The position numbers and the translations under genes were made by a program. 34,628 bases of DNA from Nostoc sp. FACHB-973 (GTDB taxonomy: Bacteria > Cyanobacteriota > Cyanobacteriia > Cyanobacteriales > Nostocaceae), in the NCBI RefSeq assembly GCF_014698115.1, contig NZ_JACJSJ010000089.1, forward strand, positions 1-34,628, given 5' to 3'. The notes beneath the pieces were generated by a model that made no database searches, had not been told where the DNA came from, and was given only the letters and a program-made list of their open reading frames with translations. Of this stretch, positions 17,676-25,884 are shown piece by piece; position 1 is the first letter of the stretch, and each line of letters opens with the position of its first letter.

Positions 17676-19550
17676 CTAATTTTTAGCGCCTTGTGAAATC
17701 AAACTAGAAATACGAGTTCCAATGGGTGCCTGTCTTGTGTGGTCGATAAGTATGTCCACAACGAATGGACGAGTAGAAGCCATTGCCATTTCTAACGCTG
17801 CTTGAATGTCAGACTCTTTTTCCACACGGATACCGTCGGCTCCCATGCTGCGGGCAAGCATCACAAAATCTGCCTGTGGTATTTCTACATCCATACCCTC
17901 GTAACCCTGTATCTTGGAGCCTTGCTGACACATGTTGTAGCGTGCATCATTGAGGACAATCCAAACGGCAGGAATCTGATATCTTACGGCTGTGCTGACT
18001 TCATTGTTCATCAACATCGCACCATCCCCAACGATCGCTATAGCTTTACTGTGATGTGTTAACGCTGCACCCACGACGCTGGTGACGAAATGACCCATAG
18101 CCCCAAATCCAGTGCTGACCCGGAAACGTCCTGGTTTACCAAATCGCAATCGGTTAATTGCCCAAGCAAATGAATTACCTCCTTCAGCCATCACGATGGC
18201 ATCACTACCCTCAACGATGACTCGTTGCATAAGATTCATCAGTACTTCTGGTCGGACTGGGCTATCTGCGCTGGCATTGATGACACTACGCTCAGGCCTG
18301 GGTAAAGACTGTTTTTTGGCACGATTTTGTCGCTTGGGAAAGCGCTTGAGTAGGGACTTGACAAACATTCTGACATCAGACTGAATGGCGATGGTTTCGG
18401 TAGATGGGTAAGCAGTTCCTGGTACTTCTGGATTGATGTCAACATGTAAAAAGCCCCGTGAAGGAATCATGGCAGGGTTCCAAAATGAGGTAAATTCACC
18501 AAGACGGGTTCCGAGTACTAGTGTTCGTAGAGGACGGTGTTCTTGCATATATCTCAGAACCGATTCATGTCCAGCAAAGCCTGTGATCCCCACAAATTGA
18601 GGATGATCCTCTGGAAAAATACCTTTACCGCGTGGTGAACACATTACCCCCGCACCTGTTCTCTCAGCCAGTTGGCGAATTTCAGCAGCGGCAAGGCGGG
18701 CACCAAAGCCAACCCAGATCGCAAATGGTCCTTCTGCAAGTAACTGTCCACATTCGGCGATCGCTTCTTCGCTGGCTGTCGGTGGCGCACAAGAGAGTGT
18801 TACCAGTGGCAAAGATTTCTCAACTGGATTGGTTTGGATATTAGTCGGGATACTCAAGTGGGCGACAAAGCCATCCGGTCGGGCTAAGCCTTTGGCTAGT
18901 CGTCGATAGACTTCTGGAAGTTCTTCACTACATTCGAGAGTAGTTGCGTAATGAAAGAGTGATTCTGAGGTAAAAAGTCCGGCACTAGGCATGGTGTAAG
19001 TGCTGGTTTCTTGGAGTGCCCAACGTCCACGCTGTGGTGCAGAGGTAGAAGCCGACAGAAAAATTACTTTGGCATCTTCCCAGCGTGCAGCGAACAACCC
19101 AGTCAAGGCATTAGTGATCCCCGGACCTGATGTGGTAAATACTACAACAGGGCGGCCACTAGCAAAATACGCCTCGGTGGCTGCAAAAGCAGCTCCTGCT
19201 TCGTGACGAAAGTGTAGTAACTTAATTGAGCTATGTTGCAATTTGTACCAGACTGGAGCGATCGCACCTCCGGAAACACCAAAGGCATACTGCACTCCCA
19301 AATCTTCTAACATTTTCACAATTGCAGAGGCGACTGAAATCGACTCTGAGTCTTGATTATTGAAAGGAAAAGTATCTAAGGCTGGACTTGATTGGATGTC
19401 TGCAATCAATGAGTTATTTTCAGGGAAGGAAACGAAAGCGTTGGATGGATACTTGAATTGTGTAGTCGCCTCTGGTGCTACCAACATATTCTTATTTTGC
19501 TCCAAATATTCATGGGTGCGAGGATTAATCGGGTAATGTGTTGAACTCAT
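17676..19550 (-). CDS. Acetolactate-synthase-like ThDP-dependent enzyme, copy 1
   Basis: 624 aa, longer than its paralogue because of a ~65-residue N-terminal extension without clear domain. Pyrimidine-binding domain: catalytic Glu117 in FRHEAGAAFAA. Central domain: FGARLAAAEIRQLAERTGAGVM...GKG. PP-binding domain: GDGAMLMNNE with a following LND (GDG-x24-ND). Enzymes of this type decarboxylate an alpha-keto acid and join the acyl anion to a carbonyl, giving an acyloin or acetolactate. ScyA of scytonemin synthesis is a cyanobacterial precedent that couples aromatic keto acids. No regulatory small subunit (IlvN) is nearby, which argues against branched-chain amino acid synthesis. It forms an operon with the KASIII-like gene. 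The substrate is unknown. Confidence 0.9.
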   Translation of the reverse strand: MSSTHYPINPRTHEYLEQNKNMLVAPEATTQFKYPSNAFVSFPENNSLIADIQSSPALDTFPFNNQDSESISVASAIVKMLEDLGVQYAFGVSGGAIAPVWYKLQHSSIKLLHFRHEAGAAFAATEAYFASGRPVVVFTTSGPGITNALTGLFAARWEDAKVIFLSASTSAPQRGRWALQETSTYTMPSAGLFTSESLFHYATTLECSEELPEVYRRLAKGLARPDGFVAHLSIPTNIQTNPVEKSLPLVTLSCAPPTASEEAIAECGQLLAEGPFAIWVGFGARLAAAEIRQLAERTGAGVMCSPRGKGIFPEDHPQFVGITGFAGHESVLRYMQEHRPLRTLVLGTRLGEFTSFWNPAMIPSRGFLHVDINPEVPGTAYPSTETIAIQSDVRMFVKSLLKRFPKRQNRAKKQSLPRPERSVINASADSPVRPEVLMNLMQRVIVEGSDAIVMAEGGNSFAWAINRLRFGKPGRFRVSTGFGAMGHFVTSVVGAALTHHSKAIAIVGDGAMLMNNEVSTAVRYQIPAVWIVLNDARYNMCQQGSKIQGYEGMDVEIPQADFVMLARSMGADGIRVEKESDIQAALEMAMASTRPFVVDILIDHTRQAPIGTRISSLISQGAKN

Positions 19551-20520
19551 AGTGCTTGGTTATAATTTAGTAACCTATTTTACTTAGACATACATCTCAA
19601 AGTTGATTGAAGTTAGTTGTAGTATCTTCAGATAGACTTGGGTATACAACTTCTAACTGCTAATTTAGCTGGTATTATGCATTTTGTAATACAAGTTTTT
19701 ACTTGTCTCAAAGGTTTATTTGTAACTTTTTCAGATGAATCGACTCATTCTGACTGAGGAAAAAGTACTCAAGTCCTTTTCTAGGCAAAATTAAAAAGTG
19801 CTTAGGTCTTTTTTTATTGAACATCTATCCAGAAACCTTAATTAGTTCGTCACAGCTTGAGATTGCAACTTCAAAATTCCAGTTATATGACATTTTGAAG
19901 TCACCAATACTCGGTTAGACAATTCGGCTAGCAACAAGTCTTAATGTAGAAACTTCAAACTCCAAAAATAACAATTTTGTAGAGGTGAAAGCTTTGGTTT
20001 ATCAGAAGCTGAGTGTTTTCTGATGAAAGACTATGTAAATCTCCATCACATTAGTTAAAATATATACAAACAATTAGGATAAAAAGTTTCTGGCTTCATT
20101 ATAATCCACTAATCATGTATTTGACCTAACTCAAGTGATTTTTACAGAAATCTTTTGTCCTAAAGTTAAGAAATAGGTGCGTTAATCTTAAGGTAGAAGT
20201 TAAAAATCGCACATTCTCAAAATAGCACAGTTTTGATGCAATATATGTGACATTTCTCTATAGAAACTATATGAAAGACAGCAAATATTACTTAATTTAA
20301 GGATTGTTAACATAAAGCACCTTTCTTTAAGAATTGTATGAGATTTCAAAGTAAAAGGCTTTAAAGCAGTAAAAGTTTATGAGTATTTTTACTCATTATT
20401 CAGAACTTAGCACTGAGTAGAACTTGCGTTTTGCTAAAATTCAGTTTCGCCACTTCAGGCAATTTTGTCGATTCAAAATCACTAACTTAAGCAACAACTT
20501 AAGATAATGCTGGAAGAAAC

Positions 20521-20575
20521 TGGGGAGTGGGGAGTGGGCATTGGGCATTGGGAAGTGGGCATTGGGCATTGGGAA
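20521..20575. repeat. Heptamer/octamer tandem repeats
   Basis: Runs of GGGGAGT and GGGCATT units, with a GGGAAGT spacer. They are typical cyanobacterial STRR sequence and non-coding. Confidence 0.8.
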
Positions 20576-20661
20576 AGAGGCTCCAGGGGCTCCAGGTGCA
20601 GAGGGGAAAGAGTTCAGCAACTTCTCCTCTGCTCCACTCCCCACTCAACTTAAATTGCTGG

Positions 20662-20731
20662 TTAACTTTGAGATATTAACTGGTTAAAATCTTTGAAAAT
20701 TGGCAAGCTAACGAATAATCAGGTTTGAGTA
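20662..20731 (+). promoter_or_regulatory. 70-bp element shared with 22290-22358
   Basis: Blocks AGATATT, ACTGGT, AAAATC, AATAA and AGGTTTG occur in the same order and nearly the same spacing here and at 22290-22358. Each copy precedes a plus-strand gene, this one by 118 bp and the other by 127 bp to the chosen start. It could be a common regulatory region or an old duplication. Confidence 0.4.
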
Positions 20732-20849
20732 AAGCTTAGCAGAACAAGAGCGATCGCAGACTTGATAGCCATATACTCTTCTCACCTTCCCTGCGGTAAC
20801 CGGAACTGCTCAGGGATGATTTGAACTCAGGAATTTTAGGGAACTCACT

Positions 20850-21116
20850 ATGAATGCAAACAAATTGTACATGCTACAAATATTACAAAAAAAGCTAGAT
20901 ACTATCGAAATCCGTAATGCTGAACTGGCGCAATTATTATGCCGAATTATCCCATCTACTTGTCCATTTGAACGGGACATCAACCTATTTGGTCATTTCA
21001 TTATCTACATTCCACCTTTATGTAAGTTCAACCCCCTATATAATCAGTTGACTGAGTTGCGTTTTCGTGCCCAATGTTACCTTGTCCAGCATCAGGACAA
21101 TGCATCTAAATTGTAA
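20850..21116 (+). CDS. Small protein with Mo-dependent nitrogenase C-terminal domain
   Basis: 88 aa. The core LLCRIIPSTCPFERDINLFG...IPPLCKFNPLYNQLTELRFRAQCYL matches the small cyanobacterial family annotated as Mo-dependent nitrogenase C-terminal domain (Mo-nitro_C). Two conserved Cys lie in that core (LCR...CPF and PPLCK). The domain name comes from similarity to an extension of some nitrogenase proteins; its biochemical role is not known, and stand-alone versions occur in several copies in Nostocales. No nitrogenase gene is near. A weak AGGGAA ribosome-binding site precedes the ATG. Confidence 0.75.
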   Translation: MNANKLYMLQILQKKLDTIEIRNAELAQLLCRIIPSTCPFERDINLFGHFIIYIPPLCKFNPLYNQLTELRFRAQCYLVQHQDNASKL

Positions 21117-21377
21117 ATACCTTTCCCAATGACGAATCTTGCACTTAATTTTACATTCGTGGAAAACTCAGGCATGTAACTTTGCTTAATACCTAGATGT
21201 GTCTTTCGGATTTTTCAACAGTGCAGACAGTCTAATGCTTCTGTACAATTTACTGCTGATAATGACTGATGAAAATGCGGATATCGTCTTAAGTTGATTC
21301 TTATCTTCAAGATATTCGGTTGTTAATATTTTACGATGTTCTAACATAACGAGGTAAGTTAATTTTTTCCGCACAAG

Positions 21378-21542
21378 ATGACTGATTTATTTGCCGTACC
21401 TCTTCAAGACTTACTCTGTAAGATGCATAGATATTTATCTAAATATTATTGGTCTAGCAAAGAAGCAGCAAAAGCAATTATTTCAAGAAAAAAATATTTA
21501 AAATTTTTAAATGAGACATTAAGAAATTATACATATACATGA
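21378..21542 (+). CDS. Possible 54-aa protein
   Basis: ATG at 21378, TGA at 21540. Translation begins MTDLFAVPLQDLLCKMHRYL and continues with a basic, helical-looking stretch (SSKEAAKAIISRKKYLKFLN). There is no recognised family and no strong ribosome-binding site. It fills the gap between two real small genes and has more protein-like composition than the surrounding AT-rich DNA. Kept as a low-confidence candidate. Confidence 0.3.
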   Translation: MTDLFAVPLQDLLCKMHRYLSKYYWSSKEAAKAIISRKKYLKFLNETLRNYTYT

Positions 21543-21622
21543 ATATTATATTAGACTATAAAATTTTAGAATTCAATCTTATTCTTTGAGACACAACAAT
21601 TGAATTTAGATAAGAAACGTGT

Positions 21623-21964
21623 ATGATGGAACTTAAAGATAAAATCGAAGAATTTACAGTGGTTAAAGGCAATATACCAAAATCACTAAAAATTCAGTTT
21701 AAAGTTTTCTGCGTACAGAAAAACGCAGAAATGAGTGAAATATTAGAAATTTTAATTCGGCAATGGATACAAGCAGGTGCGCCTGTTCCTCAATTACATA
21801 GTAATTTGCTGAAGGAAGAATTAGAAGAGATTAAAGGATACATTCCCAAAAATCTCAAGTATCAGTTCAAAATTATCTGTAAGCATAAAAAAGTAACGAT
21901 GCGCTCGGTTTTATATGGACTGATAACACAGTGGGTCGAGATGGGCGGTTCTATAGAATCTTGA
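21623..21964 (+). CDS. Tandem ribbon-helix-helix-like small protein
   Basis: 113 aa (possible alternative start at the next ATG, 21626). It consists of two copies of one ~41-residue module. Module 1 at 14-54 begins VKGNIPKSLKIQFKVFC and ends LIRQWIQAGAP. Module 2 at 70-110 begins IKGYIPKNLKYQFKIIC and ends LITQWVEMGGS. The short strand followed by two helices is the pattern of Arc/MetJ-type ribbon-helix-helix DNA-binding units, which normally dimerise. Two fused copies could make a single-chain dimer. It lies upstream of the pathway regulator gene, so a transcriptional role is plausible. No toxin gene is adjacent. Fold assignment is by pattern only. Confidence 0.65.
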   Translation: MMELKDKIEEFTVVKGNIPKSLKIQFKVFCVQKNAEMSEILEILIRQWIQAGAPVPQLHSNLLKEELEEIKGYIPKNLKYQFKIICKHKKVTMRSVLYGLITQWVEMGGSIES

Positions 21965-22141
21965 TAATAGGGAGTGGGGAGTTGGGAGTAGGGAAAAGAA
22001 ATTTTCATTGCTACTTGTGAGTGCAACTGATGGAGTCTCTTCGATAAATCACAAATAATAACTCCTAACATCTTTTAAAAGTTAAGCCATTTGCTTGGAT
22101 ACTTAAGGCGATACCCTTGGTGAAAAAGAATAGCTACAACA

Positions 22142-22206
22142 TAGGGGCGCATAGCTATGCGCCCCTAGAAATTTTTGTACCTCATGTGATTGGGAACCGC
22201 TATAGG
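22142..22206. repeat. Palindrome and half-copy of the 16341 element
   Basis: A perfect 26-bp palindrome (22142-22167, arm TAGGGGCGCATAG) is followed by GTACCTCATGTGATTGGGAAC and then CGCTATA, which corresponds to the right end of 16341-16447. The matching left end is not evident here. Confidence 0.6.
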
Positions 22207-22289
22207 TTAGTTAAAGTGCAAAAATTATTCAAGATAAGAATTTAATCAGCTTGAACTCCTAGAAAAACGGTTATTTGTTAAATTGATGC

Positions 22290-22358
22290 TTAAATTTTAG
22301 ATATTGACTGGTGAAAATCCTCTAGATTTGGGAATCTATAAATAACAAGGTTTGCGAA
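22290..22358 (+). promoter_or_regulatory. 70-bp element shared with 20662-20731
   Basis: About three-quarters of positions match the other copy by eye, including AGATATT, ACTGGT, AAAATC and AGGTTTG. It precedes the response regulator and may belong to its promoter region. Confidence 0.4.
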
Positions 22359-22485
22359 TGAATGTGGTTCCTGTAGTAGATAAGCTTTTACTAGCTTCGT
22401 CATCCCTCTTTTGAAAAAACATTGAGAGATGTTAGATGTATTTACTTTGCTTACAACTAATTGTAAATCGTTAACAGGAGAAATC

Positions 22486-23256
22486 ATGCAAAATATCTTA
22501 GTCATTGAAGATGAGACACAAACCCGGAACCTTTTTGTCAATTCCCTGAAATCTAAAGGTTTTTATACTATTGCTGCTGAGAATGGCACGGTTGGTATTC
22601 AACGAGCAGAGGAATACTCACCGGATTTAGTACTTTGCGATATTCAAATGCCAGAACTTGATGGTTATGGTGTTCTGAATAAACTACGCCAAAATCCGAT
22701 GACAGCGATTATTCCTTTTATTTTTCTCACTGTCAAACTTACCAAAGCTGAACTGCGTAAAGGGATGAATTTAGGAGCAGATGATTATCTCACTAAACCT
22801 TGTTCGGTGGAAGAATTAGTAGGAGCGATCGCTGCTCGATTGGAGAAACAAAAAACTCTCAAACAGTGGTATCTTAACCAACAAAACTTAGCTAAAGAAT
22901 CACAATCTACCGAGACTACAAATTTTTATCCCACTAGCTCTAGACTGAGTAAAGTTTTCCAGTTTATTGAAGATAATTACCATCAACAAATCAGTCTTTC
23001 TGATGTTGCTCAAGCAGCAGGATACTCTAACGCTTACTTAACACATTTAGTGAAACGTCAAACTAAGCGAACAGTACACGACTGGATTGTTGAACGTCGG
23101 ATGACACAAGCTCGTTCTTTGTTGCTCAATACTGATGAATCCGTCAATCAAATTGCAACTAAAGTGGGATATCTGGATGCAGGTTATTTCATCCGCTCAT
23201 TTCGCCAGATCCATAAACTACCTCCAAAAGAATGGAGAAATGCATCTTCTTTATAG
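22486..23256 (+). CDS. Response regulator, receiver plus AraC-type HTH
   Basis: 256 aa from the ATG at 22486, chosen over 22429 because AGGAG lies 5 bp upstream and the receiver begins at once (QNILVIEDE). Receiver: acidic pocket E8/D9, phospho-acceptor Asp52 (LCDIQMPELDG), Thr82 and Lys104 (TKP), all conserved. C-terminal AraC/XylS double helix-turn-helix: LSDVAQAAGYSNAYLTHLVK and VNQIATKVGYLDAGYFIRSFRQ, then LPPKEWR. It would bind DNA when phosphorylated. No histidine kinase is in the window. Position directly before the carrier protein and phosphopantetheinyl transferase genes suggests it controls the cluster. Confidence 0.92.
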   Translation: MQNILVIEDETQTRNLFVNSLKSKGFYTIAAENGTVGIQRAEEYSPDLVLCDIQMPELDGYGVLNKLRQNPMTAIIPFIFLTVKLTKAELRKGMNLGADDYLTKPCSVEELVGAIAARLEKQKTLKQWYLNQQNLAKESQSTETTNFYPTSSRLSKVFQFIEDNYHQQISLSDVAQAAGYSNAYLTHLVKRQTKRTVHDWIVERRMTQARSLLLNTDESVNQIATKVGYLDAGYFIRSFRQIHKLPPKEWRNASSL

Positions 23257-23386
23257 TTAATTTTTGACAATTATGGTGCTAATTACAAATATGTCTAACT
23301 AAGTAGATAGTAGCTTTTTTCCAGAAAAACATCATGGTGAGTGTAGCGTTTTTCTGATTATAACGTATGAAGGTTACAAGGAGATT

Positions 23387-23857
23387 ATGTCAATTATGAA
23401 AGGAATAGAAACACACATGACATCTACAAGTAATGCTTTCATGAATACTGGATTAGTGCAGTTTTTGACAGAAAATCAAAACGCACTCCTTGAATGGATG
23501 CAAAATTTTGGCAACACGAAGAGCAACGCAACATTTTCATATAAGAAGAATTATCCAATGCAACTCAAAGCAGCTTCTCGTCAAACATTGCCTTCTCCAA
23601 AACTATTTCAGACAGAGGAAGTTATTCAAGGCTGGTTGGTTTTTTATCTTTCTAAATTGCTGTTAGTAAATCATAGTGAAATTAACATTCATCTACCTTT
23701 TGAATATTACGGTATAACTTCTCTAGAAGCGTTACGTTTGACACATGCCATAGAAGTTTGGCTTGATCGTCGCCTTTCTATAGAATTGGTTTATGAGTAT
23801 CCTACAGTTCAGACATTAGCCCAACATTTAGCCCAGGAAGTTGAGTGTATCCGCTAA
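23387..23857 (+). CDS. Acyl-carrier-protein-like protein with N-terminal extension
   Basis: 156 aa. A good AAGGAG (23378-23383) precedes the ATG. Residues 1-75 are an uncharacterised extension. Residues 76-152 form a phosphopantetheine carrier domain (VIQGWLVFYLSKLL...LPFEYYGITSLEALRLTHAIE...YEYPTVQTLAQHLA), like ACP domains of modular PKS or fatty-acyl systems. The attachment Ser112 is present, but the preceding Asp of the DSL motif is Thr111. It would carry an acyl or biosynthetic intermediate as a thioester after activation by the phosphopantetheinyl transferase encoded 259 bp downstream. Being free-standing, it must dock with separate enzymes such as the ligase or KASIII-like proteins. 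Confidence 0.8.
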   Translation: MSIMKGIETHMTSTSNAFMNTGLVQFLTENQNALLEWMQNFGNTKSNATFSYKKNYPMQLKAASRQTLPSPKLFQTEEVIQGWLVFYLSKLLLVNHSEINIHLPFEYYGITSLEALRLTHAIEVWLDRRLSIELVYEYPTVQTLAQHLAQEVECIR

Positions 23858-23865
23858 ACTATACC

Positions 23866-24072
23866 AGAATTCAGAATTCAGAAGTCAGAAGCAAAATAAG
23901 CTTTATACTTGGCTTTGAGACTGAGGTTGTGTACTTCACTGTCTTTAAAATTCGAGGTCAGAAGTCAGAATCCAGAATAATTATAAAATCAAGTGTGTTA
24001 AAGCTTGTTGATTTTATTGCTGATTATTAACCTGAGATATCAAACTATTCTGAATTCTGAATTCTGAATTCT
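23866..24072. mobile_element. 207-bp element with 18-bp inverted ends; includes repeat copy C
   Basis: The ends are a perfect 18-bp inverted repeat, AGAATTCAGAATTCAGAA (23866-23883) and its complement (24055-24072), built of heptamer units. The left half (to about 23970) is the dispersed repeat also seen at 4468 and 7500 (AAGCTTTATACTTGG..., TGTACTTCAC, CTTTAAAATTCGAGG). It sits between the carrier-protein and phosphopantetheinyl transferase genes. Open frames in it are not credible. Confidence 0.65.
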
Positions 24073-24116
24073 AAATCCTTACATACATTCCTATAGAACC
24101 ACCAGGGCTACTTTTT

Positions 24117-24863
24117 ATGATTGCTGTTGATTCTCTTTGGCGTCCTCCACCAACAAACTGGTCAGTATTAGGCGAAGATGTTCATGTTTGGTGTACTTTC
24201 CTTAACCAATCGACATCTCGTGTTCAGACCTTAGCACAATTACTTTCACAAGACGAACTTACCCGATCTGAGCGTTTTTATTTAGAGAGAGATAAAAAAC
24301 GTTATATTGTTGGACGTGGGTTACTGCGGACAATTTTAGGCTCTTACTTAGGCACTAATGCTAGTCAATTGGAGTTTTGTTATGGTTCGCATGGTAAACC
24401 AGTTTTGGCAGAAGCATCTGGTGGGAATACATTGAGTTTTAATTTATCTCACTCCCATGAACTTGTTTTGTATGCCGTGACGCGTCAACGTGAAATAGGT
24501 GTTGATATTGAATATATGCGCCCTATTTCGGACTTTGAACAAGTTGCTGAACGATGTTTTTCAGATAGAGAGAAAGAAGTCTTTCGTCAACTACCACAGG
24601 ATGAGAAATTAGGAGCATTTTTTAATTGTTGGACTCGGAAAGAAGCTTATCTAAAAGCTACTGGACAAGGACTAGTTTTTCCGATGGATCAATTAGATGT
24701 TTCATTATCTCCTAGTGAACCAGTTCAACTTTATAGTATTAATGGCGATCGCTCCACGGTCATTCGTTGGTCTCTGCAAGCATTTATACCTGCTTTTAGC
24801 TATGTAGGGGCTTTAGCTGTAGAAGGACGTGATTGGCATCTGAAATGCTGGCAATGGGAATAA
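24117..24863 (+). CDS. Sfp/HetI-type 4'-phosphopantetheinyl transferase
   Basis: 248 aa, the normal size for Sfp-type enzymes. It transfers phosphopantetheine from coenzyme A to a Ser of carrier proteins. Motifs: SFNLSHSHELVLYAV, GVDIEYMRP (128-136; Mg-binding Asp and Glu) and FNCWTRKEAYLKATGQGL (W172, K175, E176, K180). All catalytic residues are present. Its presence within the cluster suggests a dedicated enzyme for the neighbouring carrier proteins, though Sfp types are often broad and it may also serve PKS/NRPS elsewhere. An AGGG lies some 10 bp before the ATG. Confidence 0.93.
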   Translation: MIAVDSLWRPPPTNWSVLGEDVHVWCTFLNQSTSRVQTLAQLLSQDELTRSERFYLERDKKRYIVGRGLLRTILGSYLGTNASQLEFCYGSHGKPVLAEASGGNTLSFNLSHSHELVLYAVTRQREIGVDIEYMRPISDFEQVAERCFSDREKEVFRQLPQDEKLGAFFNCWTRKEAYLKATGQGLVFPMDQLDVSLSPSEPVQLYSINGDRSTVIRWSLQAFIPAFSYVGALAVEGRDWHLKCWQWE

Positions 24864-24989
24864 ACAAACCCAGGAAGGAGGAGAGGCGGGGACGCGAGGA
24901 ATAGGACAAGTAACTCTTAACTATTAACTCCTAACTCTCAACTCCCAAGTTATAACGGACTTCCAAATAAAAAAATACTCAACTACTTC

Positions 24990-25039
24990 TTGTGGGATGG
25001 GCATCCAGCCGTAGCTAAAGGTGGGCGCCCACCCCACAA
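24990..25039. repeat. Hairpin repeat
   Basis: Arms TTGTGGGATGGGC and GCCCACCCCACAA (one mismatch). It is a common type of cyanobacterial intergenic stem-loop. The 24864-25485 gap also holds heptamer-like TAACTCC units (24910-24950) and the structured RNA candidate below. Confidence 0.6.
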
Positions 25040-25212
25040 TATTGGATAATTTATTTCTTGGTAATCCCTAAAACCTGATATATGTCCCTGATTAGCGAAA
25101 TATTTTGCCTTGTATTTACATGTGATATACCCTAAATTTTATTCAAGATTTAGAAATAAAAACCAAGTCAGCAACCTATTCAAAGCCATAATTCAGAATT
25201 AATTTTGTATGA

Positions 25213-25422
25213 CTGGCCGATAGAGCAGCGATTTGCCGTGCCCGCGTTAGCGAGTATTTGAGCGTCGCGTCTGAATCAAGGGTTTAAGACCCCCAATAAA
25301 TCTTCCCTTTCAGAGACGTGCAAGGGATGATTTAGTGGTCTTTAATGAGCGCAAAATCTGAGCCAGGTAAACCTCGGATGAGAACTTTCTAAGAGAGTGA
25401 CGGATTCAAACCCGCCACTAAT
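25213..25422 (+). ncRNA. Structured RNA candidate, possibly HEARO / IscB omega-RNA type
   Basis: A GC-richer island in AT-rich DNA, starting directly after ATGA (25209-25212). Visible stems: GGG/CCC at about 25280-25293 (GGGTTTAAGACCC), a long hairpin at 25297-25334 (TAAATC-CCCTT paired with AAGGG-GATTTA), and a 3' stem near 25397-25420 (AGTG-CGG with CCG-CACT). HEARO elements, now known as IscB guide RNAs, are abundant in cyanobacteria, often without an ORF, and insert after ATGA or GTGA. The match in site and style suggests this class, but I cannot align to the family model. No iscB gene is in the window. Confidence 0.42.
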
Positions 25423-25485
25423 TGATTTTGAATTTGTAATTCTGAATTTTGTATTCTTGTTCAATTAACCGCTAACAACTACATC

Positions 25486-25884
25486 ATGACAACAGCTTCA
25501 AAATTTATGTCTACATCAACTGCAAGTCCAATTAAGTCTGTATCTACTCAAATAGGAACTCCTGAAATTAAGAAGGGCTTCAATCTTCTTGGATTAAATG
25601 TATCCGAGTTCGAGTTGAATGAGCTTCAGCATGGTAATACTATTTCACTAGCAAGTAGACGTTTAAGTGAAATTGGCTCAGTTCTGATACTTGCAGAAGC
25701 TATTTCATCATTGCATTCAGTCAAAAACATTACGTTACAAGATTTGCCAAAAATTATGACAGAATCTTTAGACTGTTCTGGTATTCCAGTCCATCGTTGG
25801 AATGATGATACATTTGGTAATTGTTATCTTCTTCTAACTTTAGAAGATGGTAAACCCGCATTTAAGATATCATCACAAAAGTAG
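25486..25884 (+). CDS. Hypothetical 132-aa protein
   Basis: I do not recognise the family. The first ~30 residues are Ser/Thr-rich (TTASKFMSTSTASPIKSVST), probably disordered. Residues 35-85 look helical (LNVSEFELNELQHG..., LASRRLSEIGSVLILAEAISSL). The end (CYLLLTLEDGKPAFKIS) looks like beta strands. There is no signal peptide or membrane segment and no catalytic motif. It lies in the cluster between the phosphopantetheinyl transferase and DAHP synthase genes on the same strand. A small pathway accessory or a modified-peptide precursor are both possible; nothing decides between them. Confidence 0.6.
   Translation: MTTASKFMSTSTASPIKSVSTQIGTPEIKKGFNLLGLNVSEFELNELQHGNTISLASRRLSEIGSVLILAEAISSLHSVKNITLQDLPKIMTESLDCSGIPVHRWNDDTFGNCYLLLTLEDGKPAFKISSQK

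Larger units (their letters stand above)
19551..20849. other. 1.3-kb AT-rich gene-free region upstream of the left ThDP gene
   Basis: No convincing gene on either strand. It contains the divergent promoter space between the minus-strand ThDP/KASIII unit and the plus-strand genes. Short tandem GGGCATT and GGGGAGT units lie at 20521-20575. A 70-bp segment at 20662-20731 resembles one upstream of the response regulator. A HIP1 site lies near 20750. Confidence 0.5.

Noticed and set aside
22429..22485. Upstream start for the response regulator
   Set aside because: AGGAG sits just before the ATG at 22486 and the receiver domain starts there; the upstream 19 residues have no counterpart in the family.
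25213..25422. Group II intron or tRNA remnant
   Set aside because: No domain V hairpin, no intron-encoded protein, and no cloverleaf with a T-loop; the stems fit a HEARO-like RNA better.
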